This document shows positions 14,494-22,688 of a stretch of 26,403 bases of DNA, piece by piece. The stretch is from JBEEJL01 sp049698095 (lineage in GTDB: Bacteria; Pseudomonadota; Gammaproteobacteria; Burkholderiales; JBEEJL01). The stretch lies in the NCBI GenBank assembly GCA_049698095.1, contig JBAVXA010000027.1, forward strand, positions 1-26,403, written 5' to 3'. Each line of letters begins with the position of its first letter. Position 1 is the first letter of the stretch. The notes below the pieces were generated by a model. That model worked only from the letters and a program-made list of their open reading frames with translations. It did not search any database and was not told the DNA's origin. Made by a program: the position numbers and the translations under genes.

Positions 14494-14799
14494 ATGCGCT
14501 ACCTGACATTCGTCCTGCTGGCGCTGATTATCCTGCTGCAATATCCGCTCTGGCTGGGCAAAGGCAGCTGGCTGAGTGTGTGGAAAGTCGACGCCGAATT
14601 GACCGAACAAAAAGCAATTAACAAAAAACTCCAGGCGCGAAACAACGGCCTCGATGCCGAAGTACGCGACCTGAAACAAGGTTACGAGGCAATCGAGGAA
14701 CGGGCGCGCTCGGAGCTGGGCATGGTCAAACCGGACGAAATATTTTTTCAGGTCGTCGAACCCGCTACCGCAACGCCCGCGCCGAGCAAAAAGAAATGA
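14494..14799 (+). CDS. ftsB: Cell division protein FtsB
   Basis: 101 residues, bitopic: a short cytoplasmic N-terminus, one membrane helix (about 4-20, LTFVLLALIILLQYPLW), then a periplasmic coiled coil (about 33-70, VDAELTEQKAINKKLQARNNGLDAEVRDLKQG) and the conserved YEAIEERARSELGMVKPDEIFFQVV. FtsB joins FtsL and FtsQ to activate septal peptidoglycan synthesis. Position right after eno (28 bases) is the usual one. A 6-bp GC hairpin (14806-14822) follows the stop but has no U-run. Confidence 0.95.
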   Translation: MRYLTFVLLALIILLQYPLWLGKGSWLSVWKVDAELTEQKAINKKLQARNNGLDAEVRDLKQGYEAIEERARSELGMVKPDEIFFQVVEPATATPAPSKKK

Positions 14800-14972
14800 A
14801 ACTGGCGTGCGCACTGCGCACGGAGACATTCCATAGTGTGCACTCTCGCACCAAATTGGTATCCAATATTTCAGGTCGAACGTAAAGTTATCGTGCGCGA
14901 GCGCATCCGACACGTTTTTCATTCTGCACTGAGCGAAAAATCTGCTTTCGAATATCGCGTGCGCACGGGCAC

Positions 14973-15803
14973 TTACAAAACCTTTCTTACCGGCCGAAAA
15001 ATATCCTTGTTGTCATAAAAACTTTCCAACTCATTATCAGCCGACCAACCCGGCACCCCCATAATCGGCAAGGGCGAAAAATCTTTTGCCGTTTTTATCT
15101 CGTCCATCAAGCGCGCAGCCAACAAATCATCCAAACCCATTAACTGCATATCTATTTGATTATTAAAGAAACTTTTATCAACCAAGAACACGCTAATCTT
15201 GCCCGTCATCGCCGCATAAGGCTGCAACGCCTTCTCATACAAGGCATGGCCGAAAATATAAAAACGCATATGCTTGAGCACATCGGCGCGGCGTTGCCAG
15301 AATAAAGTTTTCCATTCATGTTGCACCAGCAGTTGTGATAACTCGGAATCACTGCACGCCACAATCACGCCGCTCTCATCAAACAAAGTCATCGCATCCT
15401 GCACCGCAGAACGCGTCGCCTGCAGGCCGTGAAGATTCTGCTGCTGAACATGCCGCGCATTAATCGCCGCCTTCGCTTTAGGAAAGCGCATCCACACCAG
15501 CGCGTTAAATAAGTCATGCCACGAATTTTCCCGCGTTTGCACTTCGCCAAGCTCATAAATTCTTGGTTCGTAGCGATTACTCGGTTCATCATCATCGATA
15601 ATGGGCGGGACGAAGCGGATGGGTTTGCCTGATGCTGCGACAATAGGCTGCGGTATTTTTGTTAGCAGTTGGTTGCAGTCTGTTTGTGACGGGAGCCCTT
15701 GTTCGTTTTGCGGGCAAACCCGATCTAGCTCCGCGACTGAAGTATGCAGCGGAAAAAATAATGAAGATTGAAGTAATGAATTGAAGTTCTTGAATAACGG
15801 CAT
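14973..15803 (-). CDS. DUF3025 domain-containing protein
   Basis: 276 residues from ATG 15803. The central part carries the DUF3025 pattern: WHDLFNALVWMRFPKAKAAINARH, then LQATRSAVQDAMTLFDESGVIVACSD, LFWQRRADVLKHMRFYIFGHALYEKALQPYAAMTGK, and a C-terminal SPLPIMGVPGW. Function is unknown; no signal peptide is obvious, so it is probably cytoplasmic. The frame stays open to a TTG at 15845, which has an AAGGG very close by; the true start is uncertain. It is convergent with ftsB and divergent from the AT-rich membrane gene. Confidence 0.82.
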   Translation of the reverse strand: MPLFKNFNSLLQSSLFFPLHTSVAELDRVCPQNEQGLPSQTDCNQLLTKIPQPIVAASGKPIRFVPPIIDDDEPSNRYEPRIYELGEVQTRENSWHDLFNALVWMRFPKAKAAINARHVQQQNLHGLQATRSAVQDAMTLFDESGVIVACSDSELSQLLVQHEWKTLFWQRRADVLKHMRFYIFGHALYEKALQPYAAMTGKISVFLVDKSFFNNQIDMQLMGLDDLLAARLMDEIKTAKDFSPLPIMGVPGWSADNELESFYDNKDIFRPVRKVL

Positions 15804-15877
15804 GTGGTACAGAAGGTTAATTCGAGTAAAAATAAATTTACTCAATTCCCTTGAAATAAATTAAACAAATAATTATA

Positions 15878-15900
15878 TCGAATATAACTATAATATTCGA
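15878..15900. repeat. Inverted repeat in divergent promoter region
   Basis: TCGAATAT (15878-15885) and ATATTCGA (15893-15900) are perfect 8-bp arms with a 7-bp spacer. They lie between the divergent DUF3025 and membrane-protein genes, in a strongly AT-rich tract. The symmetry suits a dimeric repressor or a cruciform; no regulator gene is adjacent. Confidence 0.5.
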
Positions 15901-15966
15901 AGCAATTCTTCATATATCGATGAGCTTTTACCTTTATTTTGAATATATAACGACCCAATCCTTATT

Positions 15967-16617
15967 ATGGAAAACTCAAAAACCTTTCTTGCTATAGCAC
16001 CAATAGTTGCGCTCGTAGTAGCAGTTGCATTTTTGCACGGCTACTGGAGTTTTTATGACATATTAATTTTTCCGTACCTCACTTTTAGTGAAATTGTTGC
16101 ATATGCAGCAGCTCCACTTTTTGGCTTTCTAGTATTTATCGCGATTGGCATGTTTTTTGGTGTGGTCAGTGCCTTAACTAAAGATCGAAAACCCATAAGT
16201 AAAGTACGAGAAGTTCTAGAATTTTTGGTAGCGGGGGCAATTATTTTTTTGTTGATTTACTTTGGGTTACCTGAAAAATGGCTTTTCGTTCCTTTGGTGG
16301 TATTTGCATTGATCTCACTCCATTTTTTAGATAATAATTTCATACGTCAGCATTTCAAGGCATCTCCAAGAGTTTATTTGCTTGTCTTGCTAGCTATTTA
16401 TTTTGTAATTGGTAGTTTTGGATATGGCCGTTATCAAGCTGAGAAATTAAGACAGAATAAGGTGGCAAACGTACAGGTAAATATTGAGGGTAATCTTGCT
16501 AATACACGTTTGCTGGGAAAGATTAATGGTTATTATTTTTTTCTCGATATGGATGGAAGAGTGAACCAGTATCCTGAGACATCAATTAAACAAATAACCT
16601 ATCAGAAGCTATATTAA
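15967..16617 (+). CDS. Multi-pass membrane protein, unknown function
   Basis: 216 residues with four predicted membrane helices (about 7-24, 46-66, 86-118 as one long or two short spans, 134-152) and a soluble C-terminal part (about 155-216) of beta-like sequence (NVQVNIEGNLANTRLLGKINGYYFFLDMDGRV). I do not recognise the family. Base composition is far more AT-rich than the flanking genes (codons such as TTA, ATT, TTT are frequent), suggesting transfer from elsewhere. Its stop overlaps the ynfA start (TAATG), so the two are translationally linked. Confidence 0.75.
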   Translation: MENSKTFLAIAPIVALVVAVAFLHGYWSFYDILIFPYLTFSEIVAYAAAPLFGFLVFIAIGMFFGVVSALTKDRKPISKVREVLEFLVAGAIIFLLIYFGLPEKWLFVPLVVFALISLHFLDNNFIRQHFKASPRVYLLVLLAIYFVIGSFGYGRYQAEKLRQNKVANVQVNIEGNLANTRLLGKINGYYFFLDMDGRVNQYPETSIKQITYQKLY

Positions 16618-16952
16618 TGTTCGAAACGAAAACTGTAGCCTTATTTATCCTGACAGCCCTAGCAGAAATCGTCGGTTGTTACTTGCCATATCTTTGGCTG
16701 AGCCGTGGTTATAGCGCTTGGCTGTTGTTGCCTGCGGCGCTGAGTCTAGCAGCGTTTGTGTGGTTGTTGACCTTGCATCCTTTTGCGGCGGGGCGGGTGT
16801 ATGCGGCTTATGGTGGAGGGTATGTGGTTGTCGCATTAGATTGGTTGTGGGCGGTGGATGGTATTCACCCAACGAGTTGGGATTTGGTGGGTTCGTTGTT
16901 GGCGTTGGAGGGGATGGCGGTGATTATCTTTGCGCCGAGGCAAGGGTTGTAG
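16617..16952 (+). CDS. ynfA: YnfA family (UPF0060) small membrane protein
   Basis: 111 residues with four membrane helices and the family features: ALAEIVGCYLPYLWL (14-28), LLTLHPFAAGRVYAAYGG (50-67), DWLWAVDGIHPTSWDLVGSLLALEGMAVII (74-103). YnfA resembles small-multidrug-resistance exporters; substrate is uncertain. ATG overlaps the preceding stop by one base. The coding strand is strikingly G+T rich from about 16780 to 16930. Confidence 0.9.
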   Translation: MFETKTVALFILTALAEIVGCYLPYLWLSRGYSAWLLLPAALSLAAFVWLLTLHPFAAGRVYAAYGGGYVVVALDWLWAVDGIHPTSWDLVGSLLALEGMAVIIFAPRQGL

Positions 16953-17160
16953 TGGCTTTTAGTTTTCAGGAAAATCCCTCCTATTGGCTTCAACATAACA
17001 TTCGCTATGCGCATGTTAGTTTCCACCGCAAGAAGCTGCTGTGCGGCGTCTTGTCTCCCTTTTTACAAAGGTAGAGACAAAGGCGTTTCCCATGTTGTTG
17101 AACGCGAGTAAAATTATTCTTCCGATATTTTGATGTATTTATTCCTTGAAAGGAGATGCC

Positions 17161-17529
17161 ATGAGTACGATGGATATTGCCAACAAGCTGGTGAATTTTT
17201 GCAAGCAAGGTAAAAATGATGAGGCGTTGAATACGTTATACGCTGACGATGCGGTGAGCGTCGAAGCCGGAATGCCGCCGGGTATGGATCCCGAGGCGAA
17301 AGGCAAGACGGCGATTAAGGCCAAGGGTGACTGGTGGTTGGCCAACCATGAGGTGCATTCTGCTTCGGTGACCGGCCCGTGGCCGCATGGCGACAGGTTT
17401 ATTGTCGGCTTTCAATTTGACGTGACCCATAAACCATCCGGGCAGAGAATGAAAATGGATGAGGTCGGCTTATATACAGTGCGCAATGGAAAAATTGTGC
17501 GCGAAGAATTTTTTTATAGCATGGGATAA
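17161..17529 (+). CDS. NTF2-like / SnoaL-type protein
   Basis: 122 residues. The start at 17161 is set by AGGAG at 17151-17155 (spacing 5). One cone-shaped alpha+beta domain: helix MDIANKLVNFCKQGKNDEALNTLYADDAVSVEA, then strands HEVHSASVTGPWPHGDRFIVGFQFDVTH and MDEVGLYTVRNGKIVREEFFYSM. The pocket-forming fold hosts both enzymes and binding proteins, so function cannot be given. The upstream 208-bp gap contains only an imperfect hairpin (TTGTCTC at 17051-17057 with GAGACAA at 17074-17080). Confidence 0.82.
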   Translation: MSTMDIANKLVNFCKQGKNDEALNTLYADDAVSVEAGMPPGMDPEAKGKTAIKAKGDWWLANHEVHSASVTGPWPHGDRFIVGFQFDVTHKPSGQRMKMDEVGLYTVRNGKIVREEFFYSMG

Positions 17530-17554
17530 CCTTCTGGTGACTGCAAACCGCAGC

Positions 17555-18151
17555 ATGGAGTTTTTCGAAACGCAGTTTCAAAAGCAGGCGCGCGAGCGGA
17601 GCCATCAACTGAACCCGTTCGAGTCGGACGTGTTGCCATATCTGCATGGAAGGGTGCTCGACTATGGCTGCGGCATGGGTAATCTGGCGATAGAAGCGGC
17701 GCGGCGCGGATGTTCAGTGGTCGCGCTCGATGCCAGCCCATCAGCCATCGACCATCTGAAACAACGCGCGTTGGCCGAGGGTTTGCCAGTCGACGCGAAA
17801 GTCGCCGATTTACGCGAATATCGCCTCAACGATAGTTTCGATTCCGTTGTGTCAATCGGTCTGCTGATGTTCTTCGAATGTCCGACTGCGTTCAAGGCAC
17901 TGAGACAGCTCCAGTCGCGTGTCAACGAGGGCGGCCTCGCCGCCATCAATGTGCTGGTGGAGGGAACGACCTATCTCGATATGTTCGACCCGGAACACCA
18001 TTGCCTGTTTTCCCTTGGGGAAATGGAATCGCGTTTTGCCGATTGGCGCATATTGAAATCAGAGTTCAAAGATTTCGATGCGCCGAATGGAAAAATAAAA
18101 TCTTTTTCGACGGTGATTGCACAGAAACTGCGGACCTCGAAGTCCTCGTAA
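17555..18151 (+). CDS. Class I SAM-dependent methyltransferase (TehB-like)
   Basis: 198 residues from ATG 17555. The SAM-binding motif I is VLDYGCGMGNLAIEAARRG (34-52), followed by the acidic VVALDAS (Asp59). A later strand is FDSVVSIGLLMFFECP. Overall look is close to TehB-type small methyltransferases, but substrate is unknown. GTG at 17537 is an alternative start, only 8 bases after the NTF2-like gene's stop; neither has a good ribosome site. The pair is likely one transcript, ending at the terminator at 18198. Confidence 0.85.
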   Translation: MEFFETQFQKQARERSHQLNPFESDVLPYLHGRVLDYGCGMGNLAIEAARRGCSVVALDASPSAIDHLKQRALAEGLPVDAKVADLREYRLNDSFDSVVSIGLLMFFECPTAFKALRQLQSRVNEGGLAAINVLVEGTTYLDMFDPEHHCLFSLGEMESRFADWRILKSEFKDFDAPNGKIKSFSTVIAQKLRTSKSS

Positions 18152-18197
18152 CTAATTGATTATATTTAATTATTTTTAACGTTGAAAATATGAAAAC

Positions 18198-18221
18198 GCT
18201 GGGTAACTCCGGCATTTTTTT
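18198..18221 (+). terminator. Intrinsic terminator behind the methyltransferase gene
   Basis: GCTGG (18198-18202) pairs with CCGGC (18209-18213), one G-U pair, 6-nt loop, then a run of seven T (18215-18221). It is 47 bp after the stop codon. Confidence 0.7.
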
Positions 18222-18316
18222 AATTTGTCGTTCAAAATAGATAAGCGCACAATGTAGCGGCATATGCATCGAGCTCAGTGAAAAGCTTGTATTGAAATAA
18301 AATAGGGGAGGCCGGT

Positions 18317-19783
18317 TTGACGCAAACCGTGACGCTGCCGCTGTGGATATTTGTCATCATGCTCGCGCTTGTCATTGTCGGCGCGTTGCAATGGATGTTG
18401 TTGCCGAGTATGCGCTGGTATTTCCGGCGCAAGGTGCGTGGCGTCATCGACGAAATCAGCGTTCGCCTGAATATCGAGATACCGCAATTCAAACTCACTC
18501 GCCGGCAGGGATTGATTGATCAGCTGATGCTCGATCCGCGCATTCTCGCTGCAGTCGATGAACATATCGCCGAGCATAAGGTGCCGCGCAGTGTGGCGAT
18601 GCAGCAGGTGAACCGTTATGCGCGCGAGATCGTGCCGGCGTTCAATGCATATGTTTATTTTCGCCTCGGTTATTGGTTATCAAAAAACTTTGCCCGTTTC
18701 GTTTACCGCGTTCGGCTGGGCTATACCGACAGCGAGTCGCTGGCCAGGATTAACCCGAAATCGACCGTAGTGTTCGTGATGAACCACCGCAGCAACATGG
18801 ATTACATCCTCGTTTCTTTTCTTACCGCTGAGCGCGTCGCATTGAGCTACGCCGTCGGCGAGTGGGCGCGCATCTGGCCGTTGCAGGGATTGATCCGCGC
18901 CATGGGGGCTTATTTTGTCAGGCGCAATTCTGGCGATTCGCTTTACCGCATGGTATTGCAGCGCTATGTGCAATTGGCCACGGAGGGCGGAGTGCCGCAG
19001 GCGGTTTACCCCGAGGGCGGGCTCACTATCGATGGCAAGTTGCGCGCGCCGAAGCTTGGGCTGTTCGATTACATGCTGAAAAATTTCAATCCCTCTGGCG
19101 AGCGCGACCTGGTATTTATCCCTGTCGGTCTCAACTATGACCGCGTGATCGAAGATCGGACGTTGATCAGAAAAATGGATGACTCCGCGCCGCGTGGCAG
19201 TTTGTTGCGCACGCTGCGTATCACGGCGGGCTATATATCGCGTCAAATCCTGCTCACCTTGTTGGGGCGGCGTTACCGTTACGGCTATGCCTGCGTGAAT
19301 TTTGGCAAGCCGATGTCAATGCGCGAATACGTAGCGGCCAACGGTATCGACTTCCGCAGCATGGATGAGGCGGGCCGGCGCGTCGCCGTCGCGCGGATCG
19401 GCGAGCTGCTGATGGCACGCATCGGCGAAATCATTCCGGTATTACCCGTGCCTCTGGTGGCAACCGTGTTGCTGCGCGACCCGCAGCGAGGTTTGTCTGA
19501 TCTCGAGTTGAAAGCCGAGGTGCTGGATTTGATACAACGCATCGAGGCAAGCGGGGCGCATGTTTATCTGCCGCGCACCGACCGCGATTATGCGCTGAGC
19601 GTCGGCCTGCGCATGCTGACCCTGCGCCATCTGGTCGACGAGCAGGATGGTTTGTTCCGCGCCAATCCGGATGAGTTGCCGGTATTAAAGTATTACGCCA
19701 ACTCGATTGCGCATATCTGCGCAGGGCTGGATCGGCCAACCGATGCTGTGCAGGCGGCGCTGCAGCGAAAAATCGTCCTTTGA
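18317..19783 (+). CDS. PlsB-like glycerol-phosphate acyltransferase
   Basis: 488 residues. N-terminal membrane helix (about 7-28), then a PlsC/PlsB-type acyltransferase domain: NHRSNMD (156-162) supplies the catalytic His157 and Asp162, with AMGAYFVRRNSG (195-206) as block II and YPEGG (231-235) as block III. Its length and layout resemble PlsB (about 800 residues) shortened rather than PlsC (about 250). Probable role is acyl transfer to glycerol-phosphate in phospholipid synthesis at the inner membrane; acyl-donor unknown. The TTG start at 18317 is supported by GGGGAGG at 18305-18311, 5 bases upstream; the first ATG is 14 codons further on. Confidence 0.82.
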   Translation: MTQTVTLPLWIFVIMLALVIVGALQWMLLPSMRWYFRRKVRGVIDEISVRLNIEIPQFKLTRRQGLIDQLMLDPRILAAVDEHIAEHKVPRSVAMQQVNRYAREIVPAFNAYVYFRLGYWLSKNFARFVYRVRLGYTDSESLARINPKSTVVFVMNHRSNMDYILVSFLTAERVALSYAVGEWARIWPLQGLIRAMGAYFVRRNSGDSLYRMVLQRYVQLATEGGVPQAVYPEGGLTIDGKLRAPKLGLFDYMLKNFNPSGERDLVFIPVGLNYDRVIEDRTLIRKMDDSAPRGSLLRTLRITAGYISRQILLTLLGRRYRYGYACVNFGKPMSMREYVAANGIDFRSMDEAGRRVAVARIGELLMARIGEIIPVLPVPLVATVLLRDPQRGLSDLELKAEVLDLIQRIEASGAHVYLPRTDRDYALSVGLRMLTLRHLVDEQDGLFRANPDELPVLKYYANSIAHICAGLDRPTDAVQAALQRKIVL

Positions 19784-19810
19784 TTGGTTAAGCGCATTCG
19801 CATTGGTAGG

Positions 19811-19839
19811 CAAAAACGCCGGTATCACCGGCATTTTTG
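19811..19839. terminator. Bidirectional intrinsic terminator
   Basis: GCCGGT (19818-19823) pairs with ACCGGC (19827-19832). A5 precedes the stem (19812-19816) and T5 follows it (19834-19838), so both strands show stem plus U-run. It sits between the 3' ends of the convergent PlsB-like and FecR genes. Confidence 0.85.
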
Positions 19840-19856
19840 TCGCGGCATGATTCGAT

Positions 19857-21677
19857 TTAGCGAACCATCATTCTGCGTTCGTTACCATTGTCGTCTCCAA
19901 CTTCACGCTGGCGCCGATGATTTTCACCGGTTTCTTTGATCGCAGCGGTTGGTGCTGCTTGCGGGACCGGCTGACGAACCTGCGGTTGCGCTACCTGTTG
20001 CGGCGCGGCCTGCATGAGCGGCTGCGGCGCGCGCGCGACGGGTTCGACCGCGCGTAACACCGGGTTTCTCGGTGGCGCCTGATTCACGCCTGGCGGCTGA
20101 TAGCCGCGATTCGCCTGATTGACTGGCGCTTGCGGTGCAGCTTGCATCAGCGGGCGCTGCGTTACGCCAGGCTGCACATTTACCGTCGGCTGGTTCATCA
20201 ATGGTCTTCCTGCTTGCTGTGGGAGAACATTATTGAGTAGACCACCAGGCTGCGGATTCGCAGGCATGAGCTGACGTTGCAACGGATTGCCGTTTCGCGG
20301 TTGCGGCTCAGGCGGACGCCCAATCGGCGCGGGTTGGATAATTGGCGCCACCTGGCCCATCGCACGATTGACGATGCCGACGCGCGGGCGATCCAACCCG
20401 GGCGCCGGACTCATGCCTGAGCGCACCGGCGCTGGAGGCGCAATGGGATGGACGCGCGTGACCGGCGGCTTGATGCCCGAACTCAGCGCCTGATTCGCCG
20501 CGATAATCGGGTTGGTGAATCTGTCGCGCGGGACGATGGTCGTGTAGCCGCTGTGCGCGTAGGGGTGATCGCCGCGCCCCGGTTGATGACGATAGCCGCC
20601 ATTGGCGATATTTACTCTTTGCAGGTAGGTATTGCTGCAATGGTAATAGGGCCGGTAGGGTTCGCCCCAACCGAGCGGGAACCAGCCGATCGCAGGCGCA
20701 CTGCCGAAGGAAAAAGAAGCATTCCAGCCGGGCTCGCCGACGAACGCAACCAGTGCTGGTGCGTACACCGGGCGTGCATGGTAGCGGCCGGGCGCCCACG
20801 CCCAGAAGCCGTTGACCTGCACCCAGCGCCCGTAGTGAAATGGCGCGAACCCCCAGGGCGCATTATCGACCCAGGTCCAGCCCCAGGGCTGGACATTGAC
20901 CCAACGCCCGTCCTGATACGGCGCCCAACCGGTCGAAACATAACTCGGCATCCAAACGTTGCCGTAGGTTGCGTCGCCACGCCATACGCCGTAATTGCCC
21001 AGCTCTTCGTAGCCGGTCATTTCCGGTGAAACGTATTGCGCCGTGCGCGAACGTTCATAATGGTTGTCGCGTTCGCGTGCCCAATCGTCGAATGCATCGC
21101 TTTGCGCGGTTTCGAGCGGGCGTGGATAATTATTGTAGTTGGAGAGGACGGTACTGGTGCCGGCATAAAGAATGGCGTCCTGCGCACCCGCAACCGAGAC
21201 GCTTGCGGATCCCTGCAGCACGGTGACTCGCGTCGTCTGGGTGTCGGCATCGATACGGTAGCGACCGGCTGCGCGAATGATCGCTTGCGTTTGCGGAGTG
21301 GAGATGCGCACGGCGTCGCCGGAAGCGAGGCTGCGAACGCGCATGTTCAGCGAGCCCTGCACCAGGCGCGCGTCAATCAAGTTGTCCGTAATGCCGAGCA
21401 AATCAAGCTGGCTGTCGTCGGCGATGCGCAACGCGGTCGAACCGACCCGTACTTCAGCGCGACTGTAGCCGCGCGTGGCAATGGAGTTTTGCGACGTAAC
21501 GGGATAGTTGATGCTGGCGTCGTGCCAGCCCGCCTGTTCGTCGTAGAAAAGGACCGAGCCCTCAATCAGGCTGACGCGCCCTGCGCGCGATGGCGGATCG
21601 ACGTATTCGGCGACTGCCGTTAAAGGTGTGACAAAAGTCACCAACAAAGAAAAAAATAATAGTGTGCGATGTCTCAT
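19857..21677 (-). CDS. Secreted FecR-domain/DUF6600 protein with Pro-rich tail
   Basis: 606 residues from ATG 21677, chosen because a signal peptide starts there (MRHRTLLFFSLLVTFVTPLTAVA); the frame is open further up but overlaps the EamA gene. Residues about 32-175 look like a periplasmic FecR domain (GRVSLIEGSVLFY, then RLVQGSLNMRVRS, VTVLQGSASV). About 225-345 is a Trp/Tyr-rich DUF6600 block (WAPYQDGRWVNVQPWGWTWVDNAPWGFAPFHYGRW). From about 400 on it is Pro/Gln/Ala-rich and likely disordered. There is no membrane helix for an anti-sigma role, and no sigma factor or TonB receptor nearby. Last gene of the minus-strand unit, 40 bp after EamA. Function unknown. Confidence 0.82.
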   Translation of the reverse strand: MRHRTLLFFSLLVTFVTPLTAVAEYVDPPSRAGRVSLIEGSVLFYDEQAGWHDASINYPVTSQNSIATRGYSRAEVRVGSTALRIADDSQLDLLGITDNLIDARLVQGSLNMRVRSLASGDAVRISTPQTQAIIRAAGRYRIDADTQTTRVTVLQGSASVSVAGAQDAILYAGTSTVLSNYNNYPRPLETAQSDAFDDWARERDNHYERSRTAQYVSPEMTGYEELGNYGVWRGDATYGNVWMPSYVSTGWAPYQDGRWVNVQPWGWTWVDNAPWGFAPFHYGRWVQVNGFWAWAPGRYHARPVYAPALVAFVGEPGWNASFSFGSAPAIGWFPLGWGEPYRPYYHCSNTYLQRVNIANGGYRHQPGRGDHPYAHSGYTTIVPRDRFTNPIIAANQALSSGIKPPVTRVHPIAPPAPVRSGMSPAPGLDRPRVGIVNRAMGQVAPIIQPAPIGRPPEPQPRNGNPLQRQLMPANPQPGGLLNNVLPQQAGRPLMNQPTVNVQPGVTQRPLMQAAPQAPVNQANRGYQPPGVNQAPPRNPVLRAVEPVARAPQPLMQAAPQQVAQPQVRQPVPQAAPTAAIKETGENHRRQREVGDDNGNERRMMVR

Positions 21678-21717
21678 AATTGATACCCGATTAGGTTGCC
21701 TGCACTTCCTAAAACGT

Positions 21718-22650
21718 TTATCTGTTGCCGGCGTTGACGCTCGAAACTTTATTGCGGATGTACAGGTTGTTCGCCACCAGTGCTGCCAGCACCAGGGCAA
21801 CCCCGGTGAATTCAACCAGATGAAATTTTTGCCCTTGCCAGAAGCCGATGGCGAAGACAATGACCGGTATCAGGTTGCCGAACAGCATCACGTTCAACGG
21901 ACCCAGGCTTTGCACTGCAACATTCCAGCCGATAACGGCGAGAATTGATGCAAAAATAATCATGTAAAGCATTTCCCACTTCACTCTGACGATGGCTTGC
22001 AGGTCGGGGGCGTGGACATAACCCGTCAGCGTGAATGCCAGCGTGAGCGCAGCCACGGTTAGCATGGCCGGCGCACAGGTGAGTGCGGTGTAGCGCACGG
22101 GCGACCAGCCGGGAAAGCGCGCAGCGCCAAGTGTGTAAACTACCCAGCTCAGCGCGCCGAAAAATACCAATACATCGCCGAACAAACTGCCGCCGCTGAA
22201 TGCATGCAACGGATCGCCGCGCGTGATCAGCAGCAATGCCCCGAACAGTGCAATCGCGACGCAGGCTAAGGTGAAATTTGCCGGCCGCATTTTTTTTATC
22301 GCCCAGTTGAAAAAAACCATCAGCAATGGTTGCAGCGCGGCAATGGTCGACGCGTGCGCCGGGGTCGAGCGGCTTAGTCCCTCAAACGCGAGCAGGCTGA
22401 AACCGGCGAATCCGAACGAGCCGTAAATTAACGCCGGCAAAAATTGACCTTCGAATTTGAGCCCGCCTTTGCCTTCCAGCATGGACAGTACAATGAGGAA
22501 CACGCTCGCAGTAATGACATAGCGTAGCAGGGTCATGTAAAACGCGTCGATATGGCTGAGGATGACTTTCGCCACCGGGAACATGCCGCCCCAGGATAAG
22601 ACGGCAATAAGCGCACCTGCGAAACCTAGAATAATATTTTTATTAATCAA
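21718..22650 (-). CDS. DMT-superfamily (EamA) transporter
   Basis: 310 residues with about ten membrane helices arranged as two EamA repeats (about 8-140 and 155-300). Repeat landmarks: SWGGMFPVAKVIL and FAGFSLLAFEGLSRSTPAHASTIAALQPLL in the first half, DVLVFFGALSWVVYTLGAARF and SILAVIGWNVAVQSLGPLNVMLFGNLIPV in the second. Such proteins export or exchange metabolites; substrate cannot be told. The start appears to be TTG at 22650 with no clear ribosome site; an internal start is less likely because the first helix would be cut. Confidence 0.88.
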   Translation of the reverse strand: MINKNIILGFAGALIAVLSWGGMFPVAKVILSHIDAFYMTLLRYVITASVFLIVLSMLEGKGGLKFEGQFLPALIYGSFGFAGFSLLAFEGLSRSTPAHASTIAALQPLLMVFFNWAIKKMRPANFTLACVAIALFGALLLITRGDPLHAFSGGSLFGDVLVFFGALSWVVYTLGAARFPGWSPVRYTALTCAPAMLTVAALTLAFTLTGYVHAPDLQAIVRVKWEMLYMIIFASILAVIGWNVAVQSLGPLNVMLFGNLIPVIVFAIGFWQGQKFHLVEFTGVALVLAALVANNLYIRNKVSSVNAGNR

Positions 22651-22688
22651 TTAGTTATTGTTATCTGCTATTGTTGAGTTGGGTCATA

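Noticed and set aside
14806..14822. Palindrome CGTGCGCA-C-TGCGCACG after ftsB as a terminator
   Set aside because: No U-run follows on either strand; kept only as a weak hairpin.
14836..15018. 60-codon open frame between ftsB and the DUF3025 gene
   Set aside because: Arg-rich without any start signal or family; it overlaps the 3' end of the DUF3025 gene.
5964..18151. TerC and TehB-like proteins as a tellurite resistance system
   Set aside because: They are over 10 kb apart, in different units, and the methyltransferase is only generally TehB-like. The terC-type gene is better explained by Mn2+ control.
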